NCBI RefSeq assembly: GCF_900170035.1
Contig: NZ_LT828542.1
Location: 323,270-375,645 of the forward strand
Length of the DNA stretch: 52,376 nt
Source: Desulfamplus magnetovallimortis
GTDB lineage: Bacteria > Desulfobacterota > Desulfobacteria > Desulfobacterales > Desulfobacteraceae
Direction of reading: 5' to 3'
Part shown: in pieces, positions 34,912 through 43,780 of the stretch
Position numbering within the stretch: the first letter of the stretch is position 1
How the letters are laid out: each line of letters opens with the position of its first letter
Translations under genes and position numbers: made by a program
Notes under the pieces: generated by a model
Seen by the model: the letters and a program-made list of their open reading frames with translations, nothing else
The model's database searches: none
Told to the model about the DNA's origin: nothing

Positions 34912-35980
34912 TCTTCAACTTAATATCCTGACCGAGGCCTTTTTCTCTGGCTTTTCTAAAAATGGCAATGCTTGCCATCAAATCAAATACAGCCATGCCC
35001 ACAGATTTATATATTATGGAATCTCTTTTTGCCCCATGATTTGATTGTGAACCATGATTTGGTTGTAAACCATGATTTGGTTGTAAACCATCACAAGATA
35101 TATTTTGGGCATGTTGAGCTTCGCTGCTCTTCCTGTTATTCAGAAGGAATCGTCCCATTGTCTCTACCAAATCTTCTCTTATCAAACCCTGCTTCAAGGG
35201 GTTAATGAGATCACCGGATTCATGTATGGCATGTTCAGTATCCAGAAACATTTTACATGCATTTTCAAAAGCTGCCCCTGGAAACTCCTGCATGTCAGGG
35301 CGATAGGAGCCTATACCAATCAGCGTACGCCCTTTTAAAAGCTCCCTTTTATCAGGCAACACAGGAGAATTAGATGATGTTGCAAGAATTATTGTACGAC
35401 ACTCTCTCAAAAGATGCTCACAATTATCTGCCTCAATGAGTGAGACACCATCAAGATTCAAATTTTTTTCCTGCCGAAGTTTTTCCAGAAAAGCAGCAAT
35501 TTTTGATTTGTCCCTGTTATACACATATATTGACTCAAAACTCCTTACAGATGCAGCAAAACGCACCTGATGAAATCCTTGTACTCCGGCTCCCACAAGG
35601 CCAAGAGAATGAGGTTCTTCAGGGGAAAAATACCGAACACCCACAGCACCCACAGCACCAGTACGAACAGATGTCAATGCCTGGCCATCCAGTATGGCAA
35701 CAGGAGTACCTGTTTTGGCATCATTGAGCACGACTGTGCCATTGACCACAGGCAAAGCCTTTTCCCTGTTTTCAGGAAATACAGTGACAAGTTTTGTACA
35801 GAAATAATCCTGACCGAAACATGGCATAAGAAGAAGGGTATTGTCCCCATGCGTCACATGATTCCTTGGTGGCATAAAGACCTCTTTTTTTTCAAAAAGC
35901 AACATGGCTTCTTCCATCATGTCAACCATATGGCCTTTATCAAGAGAATTTTCAATATCTTCTGAATTTAAAAAAATCAT
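34892..35980 (-). CDS. Ornithine cyclodeaminase/mu-crystallin family protein
   Basis: A 362-residue cytoplasmic protein. The Rossmann motif is LGLVGAGVQGFHQVRFAASV, and LDGQALTSVRTGAVGAVGVRY is the family's substrate-side signature. Members include ornithine cyclodeaminase, alanine dehydrogenase and ketimine reductases, and the exact activity cannot be assigned. Residues about 297-316 are an insertion of near-identical six-residue repeats (GLQPNH, GLQPNH, GSQSNH). The ribosome site GAGAGGAT before the ATG at 35980 lies inside the remnant of a toxin gene. The stop is overlapped by the split channel gene. Confidence 0.88.
   Translation of the reverse strand: MIFLNSEDIENSLDKGHMVDMMEEAMLLFEKKEVFMPPRNHVTHGDNTLLLMPCFGQDYFCTKLVTVFPENREKALPVVNGTVVLNDAKTGTPVAILDGQALTSVRTGAVGAVGVRYFSPEEPHSLGLVGAGVQGFHQVRFAASVRSFESIYVYNRDKSKIAAFLEKLRQEKNLNLDGVSLIEADNCEHLLRECRTIILATSSNSPVLPDKRELLKGRTLIGIGSYRPDMQEFPGAAFENACKMFLDTEHAIHESGDLINPLKQGLIREDLVETMGRFLLNNRKSSEAQHAQNISCDGLQPNHGLQPNHGSQSNHGAKRDSIIYKSVGMAVFDLMASIAIFRKAREKGLGQDIKLKNVVCHA
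35033..35090 (-). repeat. 18-bp in-frame tandem repeat in the cyclodeaminase-family gene
   Basis: Three units (plus-strand TGATTTGGTTGTAAACCA and variants) encode LQPNHG/SQSNHG. The repeat sits near the C terminus, outside the Rossmann core. Confidence 0.88.
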
Positions 35981-35982
35981 TT

Positions 35983-36048
35983 TTATATCCTCTCATTGGA
36001 AAGCAATTGGTCAAAACACTTCCAAAAACGGTCAGTCGTTTTATGCAT
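35983..36048 (-). pseudogene. Truncated RelE/ParE-type toxin remnant
   Basis: Starting with the ATG that overlaps the antitoxin stop (TGATG at 36048), a 21-codon frame reads MHKTTDRFWKCFDQL then LSNERI and stop. The start resembles the N terminus of the RelE/ParE-like toxins normally paired with this antitoxin, which are about 90 residues or more. Everything after the first ~16 residues is gone, so no toxin can be made. The 3' part now supplies the ribosome site of the cyclodeaminase-family gene. Confidence 0.7.
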
Positions 36049-36248
36049 CAGAGGCGCCTCAGAGTCCCTTTGCTTTTTTCGCCCATAGCTTCTTTAATAA
36101 GAAAATCAAGTTTTCCATTTTTTGAATCCTGTACAATTCTGTCATCCCATTTTTCCCAGTCTTTTTCTGAAAACCACTCCCTCAGCTTAATATATTCTTT
36201 TTCAGAAAGAGAGAGAATCTCCTCTTTAATTTTTTCTGCTGTAACCAT
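36048..36248 (-). CDS. Antitoxin-like small protein (addiction module component)
   Basis: A 66-residue charged, helical protein: KIKEEILSLSEKEYIKLREW, FSEKDWEKWDDRIVQDSKNG, KLDFLIKEAMGEKSKG. This pattern is typical of small antitoxins encoded directly before a RelE/ParE-type toxin. GAGGGA lies 6 bases before the ATG at 36248. The toxin frame that should follow begins at its stop codon but is truncated, leaving this antitoxin as an orphan. It might still neutralise a related toxin elsewhere or autoregulate the promoter. Confidence 0.8.
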   Translation of the reverse strand: MVTAEKIKEEILSLSEKEYIKLREWFSEKDWEKWDDRIVQDSKNGKLDFLIKEAMGEKSKGTLRRL

Positions 36249-36335
36249 TATTTATCCCTCTATCAACATCTGTTAAGAAATCGGTTTTTAACAACATCAT
36301 TGATTAGCTCTGCTAACCACTCTACCCCCGTATAT

Positions 36336-37262
36336 TTATTCATGTACAAAAAAGCGATCCCTGCCATGCTCCTTTGCATGATAAAGGGCATTATCAGCCT
36401 CCTCAATCAATGTCTCCGGAGGGGAAAGATGCTCTGGTATAGTGGAAGAGACCCCTAAACTTATGGTAACGCAACTGTGGGCATGGGAGTGTTCGTGGGG
36501 AATTTCAAGGTTTCTGACAGCAACTCTCAAATTTTCAGCAACCCTTGCAGCTCCGGCAACATCAGTACCAGGCAGCACAACCACAAACTCTTCTCCTCCG
36601 TATCTTGCAGCAAGATCAGCAGGTCTTCTGCAATTTTTTTCAATACACTTTGCCACCCTGCGAAGGGTTTCATCACCAGCCTGGTGTCCATAATTGTCAT
36701 TATAGGGCTTAAAAAAATCAATATCGCACAATACAAGGGAGATGTGAGTGCGCTCCCTTATTGAACGCTTCCATTCTGAAACAAGATAATCATCAAATTT
36801 TCTGCGATTGGCAATCTTGGTCAGGCCATCCAGAGTTGCAATCCTTACAAGCTCCTTGTTAGCCTGATGAAGCTTCTCTTCAATGCGTACAATCCTGCTT
36901 ATATCAATTGAAAAGCCATAAAAACCATCTGGTCTTCCATCTTGATTTTGAAGCTGCTTTGCATAGGAGTTTGCCCAGAATCTGCTGCCGTTCTTTCGCT
37001 GAAGCTCACATCTGAATCCTGTTACCTGCTCTGCCTCCAAAAGCTGAAACAAGAACTTTTCAGCATCTTCATCTTTTGCAAACATCTGGGAAGCCACGTC
37101 GTTCATCTGCTCAACAATTGCAGATGAACTTTCATAACCCATCATCCAGGCCATCTCAGGATTTGCCATGACAAGCTTCCCTTCTGCATTAACCTGATAT
37201 ATCCCTATGGGAGCAAAACCGAGAAAATCTTCCATCTGTATAGTGCTGAGCCTATGCGTCAT
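36336..37262 (-). CDS. PAS-GGDEF diguanylate cyclase
   Basis: About 308 residues. A PAS domain (about 10-125, [20 protein letters not shown]) and a short coiled linker ([20 protein letters not shown]) precede a GGDEF domain. The active site [14 protein letters not shown] is intact, and RPAD five residues earlier is the RxxD inhibition site. It should make c-di-GMP in the cytoplasm. I chose the ATG at 37262, with GGTGA 8 bases before it, over the GTG at 37274. It stands alone between repeats. Confidence 0.92.
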   Translation of the reverse strand: MTHRLSTIQMEDFLGFAPIGIYQVNAEGKLVMANPEMAWMMGYESSSAIVEQMNDVASQMFAKDEDAEKFLFQLLEAEQVTGFRCELQRKNGSRFWANSYAKQLQNQDGRPDGFYGFSIDISRIVRIEEKLHQANKELVRIATLDGLTKIANRRKFDDYLVSEWKRSIRERTHISLVLCDIDFFKPYNDNYGHQAGDETLRRVAKCIEKNCRRPADLAARYGGEEFVVVLPGTDVAGAARVAENLRVAVRNLEIPHEHSHAHSCVTISLGVSSTIPEHLSPPETLIEEADNALYHAKEHGRDRFFVHE

Positions 37263-37359
37263 AACAAATATCACCGTTTCTGTTGTTTTTGCCGCAATAA
37301 CAAATCCTGATTAAAAATTCTATCAAAGCGGCAATGATTATTTGAGTGTACCATTTTTA

Positions 37360-37412
37360 AACTGTTCTCCCCTTAGCAAGTCTGAGGGAAGGAGGCTGGG
37401 GGTCAGGTTTCA
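37360..37412. repeat. Degenerate C/G-rich hairpin repeat
   Basis: TCTCCCCTTAGCAAGTCTGA onward to GGGGGTCAGGTTTCATAGC resembles the 8201 repeat, with the stem partly decayed. It lies between the M24 peptidase stop and the PAS-GGDEF gene. Confidence 0.5.
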
Positions 37413-37464
37413 TAGCAACAATTTAAGCCGGATATTTAAAAAAAGGTACCTCTAATTATTAAAT

Positions 37465-38667
37465 TCAAATCTGACATATACTATTTTGAAACTTTCCAAG
37501 AGATCTCAATCCATCATCTGTCACAACAAAAGTGTTTTCGATGCCCACAACACCCTTGCCTGGCATTATCACTTTTGGTTCCAGAGCCACCACCATCCCC
37601 TTTTGCAGCACAAGTTTTTGCCCCTTTGCAATAAAAGGAAACTCATCAAGCTCAATCCCAAGGCCGTGGCCTGTAAAACGTATCTTTCTTGCATCAGCAC
37701 CCATGAAAAAATCCCCATAACCTGCATCTTCAGCCTGGGAAACCATCTGCTCATAAAGCTGCCCTGACACCATACCGCTCTTGCCGGATTCAACAGCTCT
37801 TTTTTGTATATCCAACATTGCATCATGGGCATTGATAAAATCATCTGAAAGGGGGCCTATGGAAAAAATACGGGCATGATCTGAAAGGTAACCATTTAGG
37901 GCAAAGACATAATCCACAAGCACAGGCTCATTTGGCTTTATCTTCCTGAAACCAGCGCCCTGTGCTGTTGCAGAAGAGGTTCCGCATCCACCTGTGGGAG
38001 AAGACATAAAACTTGGTACAGCAGCAGACTCTCCAGCCATAAGATGGCCGTAAAAAAGCTCGGAACCCCACAAACGCATCCTTACATTGCCCTGGTGCCC
38101 AAGGCTTCTTGCATAGGCTTCCAGCTCTCCTGCAAGTGCAATCTCAGTTTTCCCCGGCTCCAGAATCTCGGGAACCTTTTCAGCAAGCTTGTCAGAAAGC
38201 CTTGCAGCAGCCTCAATCTGACCAATTTCATAATCTGACTTTACAGCACGGATAAGGCGTATCTCTGTAGAAACATCAATTATAGCAGAATAGCTGAAAA
38301 TATTATCATACTGAAAATAGAGATTCGTTGGCAGCACATCCAGCTCCATCCCAAGGTTTGCAGGAAAGGGCATTCCCATATCTTTTATTATTTCAGGAAT
38401 CTTTTTTGGACTTACAAGTGAGATAACAGATTCAATGGGAGATTCTGCCTTTGCGCGTTCATAATCCTTGAAAATCATCAGAAGTGGTCTGCCTTCCACC
38501 GGAACATACAGCCATCCCTGCTGAATTGTTCCGCTGAAGTAAAAAAAATCCGATTTCTGGAGTATCAAGGCAGCATCCATATCCTTTTCCAGCAAAACGG
38601 ACTGAAGTTTTGCAATTCTGTTTAAAATTTCTGACATCGGAATACTCTGATGATAATACTCCATCAT
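37465..38667 (-). CDS. M24-family metallopeptidase (Xaa-Pro dipeptidase-like)
   Basis: About 400 residues from the ATG at 38667, which has AAAGGAGAG just upstream; the 47-codon upstream extension looks untranslated. An N-terminal creatinase-like domain (to about 160) precedes the pita-bread fold. The metal ligands are visible: two aspartates in VDYVFALNGYLSDHARIFS, a histidine in GHGLGIELDEFPF, and glutamates in VALEPKVIMPG and GVVGIENTFVV. It should cleave X-Pro or related peptides in the cytoplasm, though some family members act on other C-N bonds. Neighbours do not indicate a pathway. Confidence 0.88.
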   Translation of the reverse strand: MMEYYHQSIPMSEILNRIAKLQSVLLEKDMDAALILQKSDFFYFSGTIQQGWLYVPVEGRPLLMIFKDYERAKAESPIESVISLVSPKKIPEIIKDMGMPFPANLGMELDVLPTNLYFQYDNIFSYSAIIDVSTEIRLIRAVKSDYEIGQIEAAARLSDKLAEKVPEILEPGKTEIALAGELEAYARSLGHQGNVRMRLWGSELFYGHLMAGESAAVPSFMSSPTGGCGTSSATAQGAGFRKIKPNEPVLVDYVFALNGYLSDHARIFSIGPLSDDFINAHDAMLDIQKRAVESGKSGMVSGQLYEQMVSQAEDAGYGDFFMGADARKIRFTGHGLGIELDEFPFIAKGQKLVLQKGMVVALEPKVIMPGKGVVGIENTFVVTDDGLRSLGKFQNSICQI

Positions 38668-38792
38668 TAACTCTCCTTTTGTTTTTGTTCCTGAACTCTC
38701 CCTTTCCCGCGAAAACATCCCCCCATTATTCTTATGAGCGGGTTTATCCGTTGAATTCTGGGCATCTTTCATTTGTCGGGTTACATTTTTTT

Positions 38793-38867
38793 GAACCATG
38801 ATTTTCATGATTAAGGGATTACCTTGATTTTAATCGTGTTAATCCTTAACTCCTTTAATCATGGTTC
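38793..38867. repeat. 75-bp imperfect palindrome
   Basis: GAACCATGATTTTCATGATT at the left end faces TTTAATCATGGTTC at the right, and AAGGGATTA faces TAATCCTT inside. It abuts element 3; the last base of the palindrome is the first base of that element's target duplication. Confidence 0.75.
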
Positions 38868-38874
38868 AGAATTC

Positions 38875-38980
38875 GGCATCCTTCATATCATACAGAAAGT
38901 ACTTTGCACTTTCCGGAACAGTATCCCCGAAAAACGGGCATTCTGTTCGGGAAAGTGTAAACTGGGAAATGAAGGTTGCC
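38875..38980 (-). mobile_element. Element 3, complete 106-bp MITE with 8-bp target duplication
   Basis: The ends are GGCATCCTTCAT and ATGAAGGTTGCC, inverted repeats with one mismatch. The flanks are CAGAATTC (38867-38874) and CAGAATTT (38981-38988), an 8-bp duplication with one change. It is the reverse complement of the copy at 45876-45981 with only three differences in 106 bases. The interior folds into a long hairpin (ACTTTCCGGAACAG facing CTGTTCGGGAAAGT). No coding capacity. Confidence 0.92.
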
Positions 38981-38986
38981 CAGAAT

Positions 38987-39032
38987 TTTTCGAAAAGTGT
39001 AAACTAATTTTGAGTTGATATGAAGGATATCG
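38987..39032. repeat. Diverged half copy of element 3
   Basis: TTTTCGAAAAGTGTAAACTA to TTGATATGAAGGATATC aligns with one half of element 3, including the terminal ATGAAGGAT motif. It shows that older insertions occurred at the same place. Confidence 0.65.
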
Positions 39033-39090
39033 AATTCTGCCGCAAAAGTTTAACCCCTTCTTCATGCATGAAGAAGGGGGAATTTACACA

Positions 39091-39945
39091 CTATCGGCTG
39101 TAATCATAAAAACCCTTGCCGGACTTTCTGCCAAGCCAACCTGTTTCAACATATTTTCTCAACAGCGGGCATGGTCTGTACTTGGAATCCTTGAAGCCAT
39201 CATAAAGGGTCTCCATTATGGCAAGACAGGTATCAAGGCCAATGAGATCAGCAAGGGCAAGTGGCCCCATTGGATGATTCATTCCAAGCTTCATGACAGT
39301 ATCAATATCCTCGGGCTTACCAACACTCTGATACAGACAAAAAACTGCTTCATTGATCATGGGCATCAAAATACGATTGGCAATAAATCCCGGAAAATCA
39401 TTTGCCTCTGCCGGGGTTTTTCCAAATTTTTTACTCAACTCCCAGGTAATCTCAAATGTCTCTTCCGAAGTGGCAAGACCTTTTATTACCTCAACAAGCT
39501 TCATAACAGGAACAGGGTTCATGAAGTGCATGCCGATAATCTTGTCAGGACGTCCTGTACGGGCGGCAATTCGTCCTATGGGAATTGAGGAGGTATTTGT
39601 GGAAAGAATTGCATGGGCAGGACATATTGCATCAAGATCTTCAAAAATCTTGAACTTCAGATCTTCCCTTTCAACAGCAGCTTCCACAACAAAATCAACA
39701 TCTGCCATATCCTTAAGATCCACAGTTGTCTTGATTCTGGAAAGCGTGGTATCCATCTGTAACTGCTCAAGTTTGCCCTTGCTTACGCTTCTTGCAAGAT
39801 TTTTAGTAATATTTTCAATACCTTTGGCTGTGAACTCTTCCTTTATATCACTCATCAGAACTTCAAGTCCGCTTGCCGCTGCAACCTGGGCAATTCCATT
39901 ACCCATCTGACCAGAACCAATAACACCAAATTTCTTAATTTCCAT
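39091..39945 (-). CDS. hbd: 3-hydroxybutyryl-CoA dehydrogenase
   Basis: A 284-residue cytoplasmic NAD(P)-dependent enzyme that interconverts acetoacetyl-CoA and 3-hydroxybutyryl-CoA. The nucleotide motif is KFGVIGSGQMGNGIAQVAA at the N terminus. ILSTNTSSIPIGRIAARTGR and GMHFMNPVPVMKLVEVIKG carry the catalytic serine/histidine region, and NDFPGFIANRILMPMINEA is the start of the C-terminal helical domain. Length is normal. AAGGAT precedes the ATG. It follows the thiolase gene by 23 bases, so the two form an operon for C4 acyl-CoA metabolism. Confidence 0.95.
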   Translation of the reverse strand: MEIKKFGVIGSGQMGNGIAQVAAASGLEVLMSDIKEEFTAKGIENITKNLARSVSKGKLEQLQMDTTLSRIKTTVDLKDMADVDFVVEAAVEREDLKFKIFEDLDAICPAHAILSTNTSSIPIGRIAARTGRPDKIIGMHFMNPVPVMKLVEVIKGLATSEETFEITWELSKKFGKTPAEANDFPGFIANRILMPMINEAVFCLYQSVGKPEDIDTVMKLGMNHPMGPLALADLIGLDTCLAIMETLYDGFKDSKYRPCPLLRKYVETGWLGRKSGKGFYDYSR

Positions 39946-39968
39946 GATTATTATCCTTTAACGTGAAA

Positions 39969-41144
39969 TTATCTATTGATTACAAGGGCAACAGCTTCAC
40001 CACCGCCAAGGCAAAGTGATGCAAGTCCCTTTTTTGCATCCTGACGGATCATCTCATGGATAAGGGTCGTAAGAACCCTTGCTCCACTTGCGCCAATCGG
40101 ATGTCCAAGAGCCACACTGCCTCCATTGACATTTACCTTTAAGGGATCAAGTTCAAGAACTTTGTTGATACCAACAGATGTACCGCTGAAGGCTTCGTTG
40201 ATCTCAAAAAGATCAATATCGTCTATGGTGCATCCCTCTTTTTTCAAAACTTTGGGAATGGCATAGATTGGCGCCATCAAAACATATTTCATGTCAATTC
40301 CATAGGAGGCCTGCGCCCCTATTTCTGCCATGATGGTACACCCCAGCTCCTCAGCCTTCTCCCTGCTCATGACCACAACTGCCGAAGCGCCGTCACTTAT
40401 TATTGACGCATTGCCTGCCGTTCCCACGCCATCTTTTTTAAAGGCAGGTTTCATTTTGGAAAGCTTTTCAAAGGTACTCTCCTGGGGGCATTCGTCAATT
40501 TCAAAAACCTTTGATTCTCCCTTTCTGCCCGGGATAGAAACGGGGGCTATCTCATCTTTGAAACGATTCTCTTTAATTGATTTGCATGCCCGTCTGTATG
40601 ACTCTTCGGCAAATCTGTCCTGGTCTTCCCTTGTCACCTCCCACTTTTCACAGCAGAGCTCATTTGACATACCCATATGAAAGTCATTGACAATATCCCA
40701 CAACCCGTCATGCACCATGTGATCTTCAATTTTGCCTGGTCCCATACGATGCCCCCATCGTGCCTTTTCCAGGTAATAGGGAGCCATACTCATATTTTCC
40801 ATCCCACCTGCAACCACAACATCAGCATCTCCGCACTGTATCGCCTGAGCAGCAAGCATTACAGCTTTAAGGGATGAGCCGCACACCTTGTTTACTGTTA
40901 TTGCTTCAACCTCCCAGGGGAGGCCAGCCTTGACAGCAGCTTGTTTGGCCGGATTCTGGCCATAACCGCATGGCAGAACCATACCCATTATGCACTCATT
41001 TATCTCTTTTGAATCAATACCGGCACGACTGATGGCTTCAGTGATTGCATGGGCACCAAGGTCTGTGGCTCCTGTTTTACTCAACGTGCCGCCAAAACTA
41101 CCAAGTGGAGTTCTGACAGCACTGACAATAACTGCCTGTTTCAT
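39969..41144 (-). CDS. Acetyl-CoA C-acetyltransferase (thiolase)
   Basis: A 391-residue cytoplasmic thiolase. The acylated cysteine is in VNKVCGSSLKAVMLAAQAI, the substrate histidines in FEINEAFS and LGHPIGASGAR, and the second catalytic cysteine in LCLGGGEAVALVI. This set and the length fit the acetoacetyl-CoA (degradative or biosynthetic) thiolases. The ATG at 41144 has GGAG upstream. With the dehydrogenase downstream it can interconvert acetyl-CoA and 3-hydroxybutyryl-CoA; direction depends on the organism. Confidence 0.95.
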   Translation of the reverse strand: MKQAVIVSAVRTPLGSFGGTLSKTGATDLGAHAITEAISRAGIDSKEINECIMGMVLPCGYGQNPAKQAAVKAGLPWEVEAITVNKVCGSSLKAVMLAAQAIQCGDADVVVAGGMENMSMAPYYLEKARWGHRMGPGKIEDHMVHDGLWDIVNDFHMGMSNELCCEKWEVTREDQDRFAEESYRRACKSIKENRFKDEIAPVSIPGRKGESKVFEIDECPQESTFEKLSKMKPAFKKDGVGTAGNASIISDGASAVVVMSREKAEELGCTIMAEIGAQASYGIDMKYVLMAPIYAIPKVLKKEGCTIDDIDLFEINEAFSGTSVGINKVLELDPLKVNVNGGSVALGHPIGASGARVLTTLIHEMIRQDAKKGLASLCLGGGEAVALVINR

Positions 41145-41420
41145 TAATATTTATCTCCTGATTTGATTTTGATATAACTTGAAAGCGAACGGGACAATAT
41201 GATACATGATTAAACTTCCTGAAATTGTTTTTGACTTCATCTGCTTTTGATTAAGCCGTAAAAAACCCGATTTCAAATCCTTTTTCAACCATAACCAACT
41301 AATATTATAAATAATACATGTAGCATTTGGGTCATTCTACGGGAGCATCATTTTTAAAGGACTATACAAAAGAGGAAAGCTTCTTACAAGGAGATTTTTA
41401 TAACGGCCATGGCAGACCTA

Positions 41421-41595
41421 CTCAAAATCGACATCTTATTGCTTTTTCAAAAGTTCTTGCATTTGTCTGAATCAGGATAACCAGGATGGATAGGATGTTC
41501 AGGATAGATAATCCTGCCTTATCTTTGTTAATCCTGGGAATACTGATTAAGAAAGTGTTGACAAGGCTTACAAGAACACAGGTATTGACTTTGAG
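41421..41595 (-). mobile_element. Element 1 copy 5 (MITE-like)
   Basis: Reverse-oriented. CTCAAAATCGACATCTTATT at the left is intact; the right end (ATTGACTTTGAG) has drifted. The inner palindrome is present. No clear flanking direct repeat is seen, consistent with an older copy. Confidence 0.85.
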
Positions 41596-41682
41596 TACTT
41601 ATACCCCCCCATCTTTGTTGACGCATCACAACAAAACATGAAAGTAGTTACATATCAATATGTTATGGTGACTTCCTTACAA

Positions 41683-41750
41683 ACAGGCATGATTGATTAC
41701 ATATCAATCACCCCCAAATATAAAATGATAGTCATTTTCACTATAAAAAA
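41683..41750 (-). repeat. Element 2, copy D
   Basis: Reverse-oriented. The stem is TGATTGAT (41690-41697) and ATCAATCA (41703-41710), 8 perfect pairs with a 5-base loop. Flanks AACAGGCA and CACCCCCAAATAT match other copies. It ends where the ribosome site of the ZIP gene begins. Confidence 0.85.
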
Positions 41751-41761
41751 TGGAGGCAGCA

Positions 41762-42577
41762 ATGATTGATTTTATACAGCAATTCAGTCCGGTCATGCAG
41801 GCTCTCATGGCAACGCTATTTACATGGGGCTTAACAGCAGCAGGCGCATCTATTGTTTTTTTCACAAAAAAAGTAAATCCAAAACTCATGGATTCCATGC
41901 TTGGTTTTGCCGCCGGAGTTATGATTGCCGCAAGCTTCTGGTCTCTTCTGGCACCAGGAATCGAAATGGCGGAACAGACAGGACAAATTCCCTGGCTAAC
42001 CGCTTTTATAGGGTTTATGAGCGGTGGCATTTTCATGCGACTGACAGATTATCTGCTTCCCCATCTTCACCTGGGGCTTGACATGGACCAGAGCGAAGGT
42101 ATCCAGACATCATGGCAGAGAAGCACACTTCTTGTGCTGGCAATAACACTTCATAATATTCCAGAAGGCCTTGCAGTGGGGGTTGCATTTGGCGCTGTTG
42201 CAGCGGATCTATCTTCAGCCACCATTGGAGGGGCTGTTGCACTTGCCCTTGGTATTGGACTTCAAAATTTTCCGGAAGGAGCGGCAGTATCTCTTCCCTT
42301 GAGAAGGGAGGGAACAAGCCGCATGAAAAGCTTTCTCATGGGACAGTCATCAGGCATAGTTGAACCAATAGCCGGTGTATTTGGGGCAGTTTTTGTTTTA
42401 CACATGCAAAGTGTACTTCCCTATGCGCTCTGTTTTGCTGCCGGTGCCATGATTTTTGTTGTGGTTGAAGAGCTGATTCCCGAATCACAGCGAACAGAAG
42501 CAAACATTGATACTGTTACCATGGCAACCATGGCCGGTTTTTCAATTATGATGATGCTGGATGTTGGCCTTGGCTGA
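41762..42577 (+). CDS. ZIP-family metal transporter (GufA type)
   Basis: About 271 residues with eight or so membrane segments. TLHNIPEGLAVGVAFGA and GLQNFPEGAAVSLPLRREG are the paired metal-binding helices of the ZIP family, and VVEELIPES is the usual third site. It should move Zn(II) or another divalent metal across the inner membrane. I chose the ATG at 41762 because GGAGG lies 5 bases before it; the ATG at 41750 contains that ribosome site and abuts element 2. It has no evident regulator beside it. Confidence 0.92.
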   Translation: MIDFIQQFSPVMQALMATLFTWGLTAAGASIVFFTKKVNPKLMDSMLGFAAGVMIAASFWSLLAPGIEMAEQTGQIPWLTAFIGFMSGGIFMRLTDYLLPHLHLGLDMDQSEGIQTSWQRSTLLVLAITLHNIPEGLAVGVAFGAVAADLSSATIGGAVALALGIGLQNFPEGAAVSLPLRREGTSRMKSFLMGQSSGIVEPIAGVFGAVFVLHMQSVLPYALCFAAGAMIFVVVEELIPESQRTEANIDTVTMATMAGFSIMMMLDVGLG

Positions 42578-42664
42578 TTTCAAATATTTTAGCAGAAAAA
42601 CCATGACAATCAGCTTACACTTAGGTATAAACCCCATACCTTGGAAATGAAGAAAGGTACTTGA

Positions 42665-42732
42665 GTTTACCGTGAAAATGGATACAAATTTCAATATTCG
42701 GGGGTGGCTGACTCACAGCCATGTCCGTTTAC
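42665..42732 (+). repeat. Element 2, copy E
   Basis: Full copy: GTTTACCGTGAAAATGGATA, TATTCGGGGG, stem TGGCTG (42705-42710) with CAGCCA (42716-42721), then TGTCCGTTTAC. A separate small hairpin (AGGTAT facing ATACCT, near 42625-42645) lies between it and the end of the ZIP gene. Confidence 0.88.
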
Positions 42733-42762
42733 TTTTGAATATTTCGTGCCCGGAGGTTTATA

Positions 42763-43602
42763 ATGAGGCTTTTTGACAGCCACTCACACATAGATGACAA
42801 AAGTTTTAAACATGACTTTGATGAGATGCTCACCAGGGCATATGATGCCGATATTAAAGCCATCATGGTTGTTGGGATTAATCCGGCAACAACCAGGCAG
42901 GCCATACATCTTACAAAAAAATATTCCCATGATAACGAACATCCGGGCAATAATCTGAAATCCCTTCCGCGCCTTTTTACATCCGTGGGTATGCATCCCC
43001 ATGATGCAAAAAAATGCTCCCATGATATAATTGAAGAGTTTAAAGTGCTTGCAAAGCAAAAATGCGTCAAGGCATGGGGTGAAACAGGGCTTGATTTCAA
43101 CAGAATGCACTCTCCCAAAGAAGATCAGGAGAAATGGTTTACAGAACAGATTGCAGCAGCCAACGAACTGAACCTTCCCATGATTTTCCATGAAAGAGAT
43201 TCTGATGGCCGATTTCTGGAAATACTCAAATATGCGGGACATAGGGAAAAGGGAGGGGTTGTCCACTGCTTCAGCGGCTCAAAAGAAGAGATGTCTCAAT
43301 ACCTTGACTTAGGGTACTATATCGGCATTACAGGCATATTAACCATTGAACAGCGTGGAAGACTTTTAAGGGAGATTGCAGTTCATATTCCGGATGACAG
43401 AATAGTTATTGAGACCGATGCTCCATATCTGACACCTGCCCCCATGAAAAATAAAACAAGAAGAAATGAGCCGGCCTTTGTGCGGCATGTGATGTTAAAA
43501 CTTGCTGAAATTAAAGGAATGGATGTTGAAAGCCTTGCTGATATAATATGGAACAATACCTGCCGTCTCTATGGCATTAATGAATTAAACGATAAAAAAT
43601 AA
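42763..43602 (+). CDS. TatD-family metal-dependent hydrolase
   Basis: A 279-residue cytoplasmic enzyme of the TatD DNase family. Metal-binding motifs appear in order: RLFDSHSHIDD, TSVGMHPHDA, KAWGETGLDFNRMHSPK, VVHCFSGSKEEM and IVIETDAPYLTPAP. Members degrade DNA from 3' ends or remove D-aminoacyl groups. GGAGG lies 7 bases before the ATG at 42763. It stands alone between two copies of element 2. Confidence 0.93.
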   Translation: MRLFDSHSHIDDKSFKHDFDEMLTRAYDADIKAIMVVGINPATTRQAIHLTKKYSHDNEHPGNNLKSLPRLFTSVGMHPHDAKKCSHDIIEEFKVLAKQKCVKAWGETGLDFNRMHSPKEDQEKWFTEQIAAANELNLPMIFHERDSDGRFLEILKYAGHREKGGVVHCFSGSKEEMSQYLDLGYYIGITGILTIEQRGRLLREIAVHIPDDRIVIETDAPYLTPAPMKNKTRRNEPAFVRHVMLKLAEIKGMDVESLADIIWNNTCRLYGINELNDKK

Positions 43603-43637
43603 AAATCCATCCAATTTCTGCATTGTCTGAACTCTAA

Positions 43638-43704
43638 TTTACCGTAAAAATGGATACAAATCTTCATATTCGGGGGTGGCTGAGTCACAGCCATGTCCGT
43701 TTAC
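43638..43704 (+). repeat. Element 2, copy F
   Basis: Full copy with stem TGGCTG (43677-43682) and CAGCCA (43688-43693). A stemless fragment resembling the left flank in reverse (CACTCCCAAATATAAAAATT) follows at 43735-43755. Confidence 0.88.
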
Positions 43705-43780
43705 ACAACTAAACCTTCATGGCCGCATTAAACGACCACTCCCAAATATAAAAATTTGGAAAAAAAATCAAAATAAACTT

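Larger units (their letters stand above)
38668..39090. other. Gene-free stretch holding a palindrome and element 3
   Basis: Going left to right: the unlikely 5' extension of the M24 gene, a 75-bp palindrome (38793-38867), a complete 106-bp element 3 (38875-38980) and a diverged half copy (38987-39032). No gene is seen. Confidence 0.75.
41145..41761. other. 617-base gene-free stretch with two repeat elements
   Basis: Between diverging genes. 41145-41398 is A+T-rich with no clear feature, though it must hold the thiolase promoter. The ATAACGGCCATGGC motif at 41400 is followed at once by element 1 copy 5, and 41683-41750 is element 2 copy D. Confidence 0.75.
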
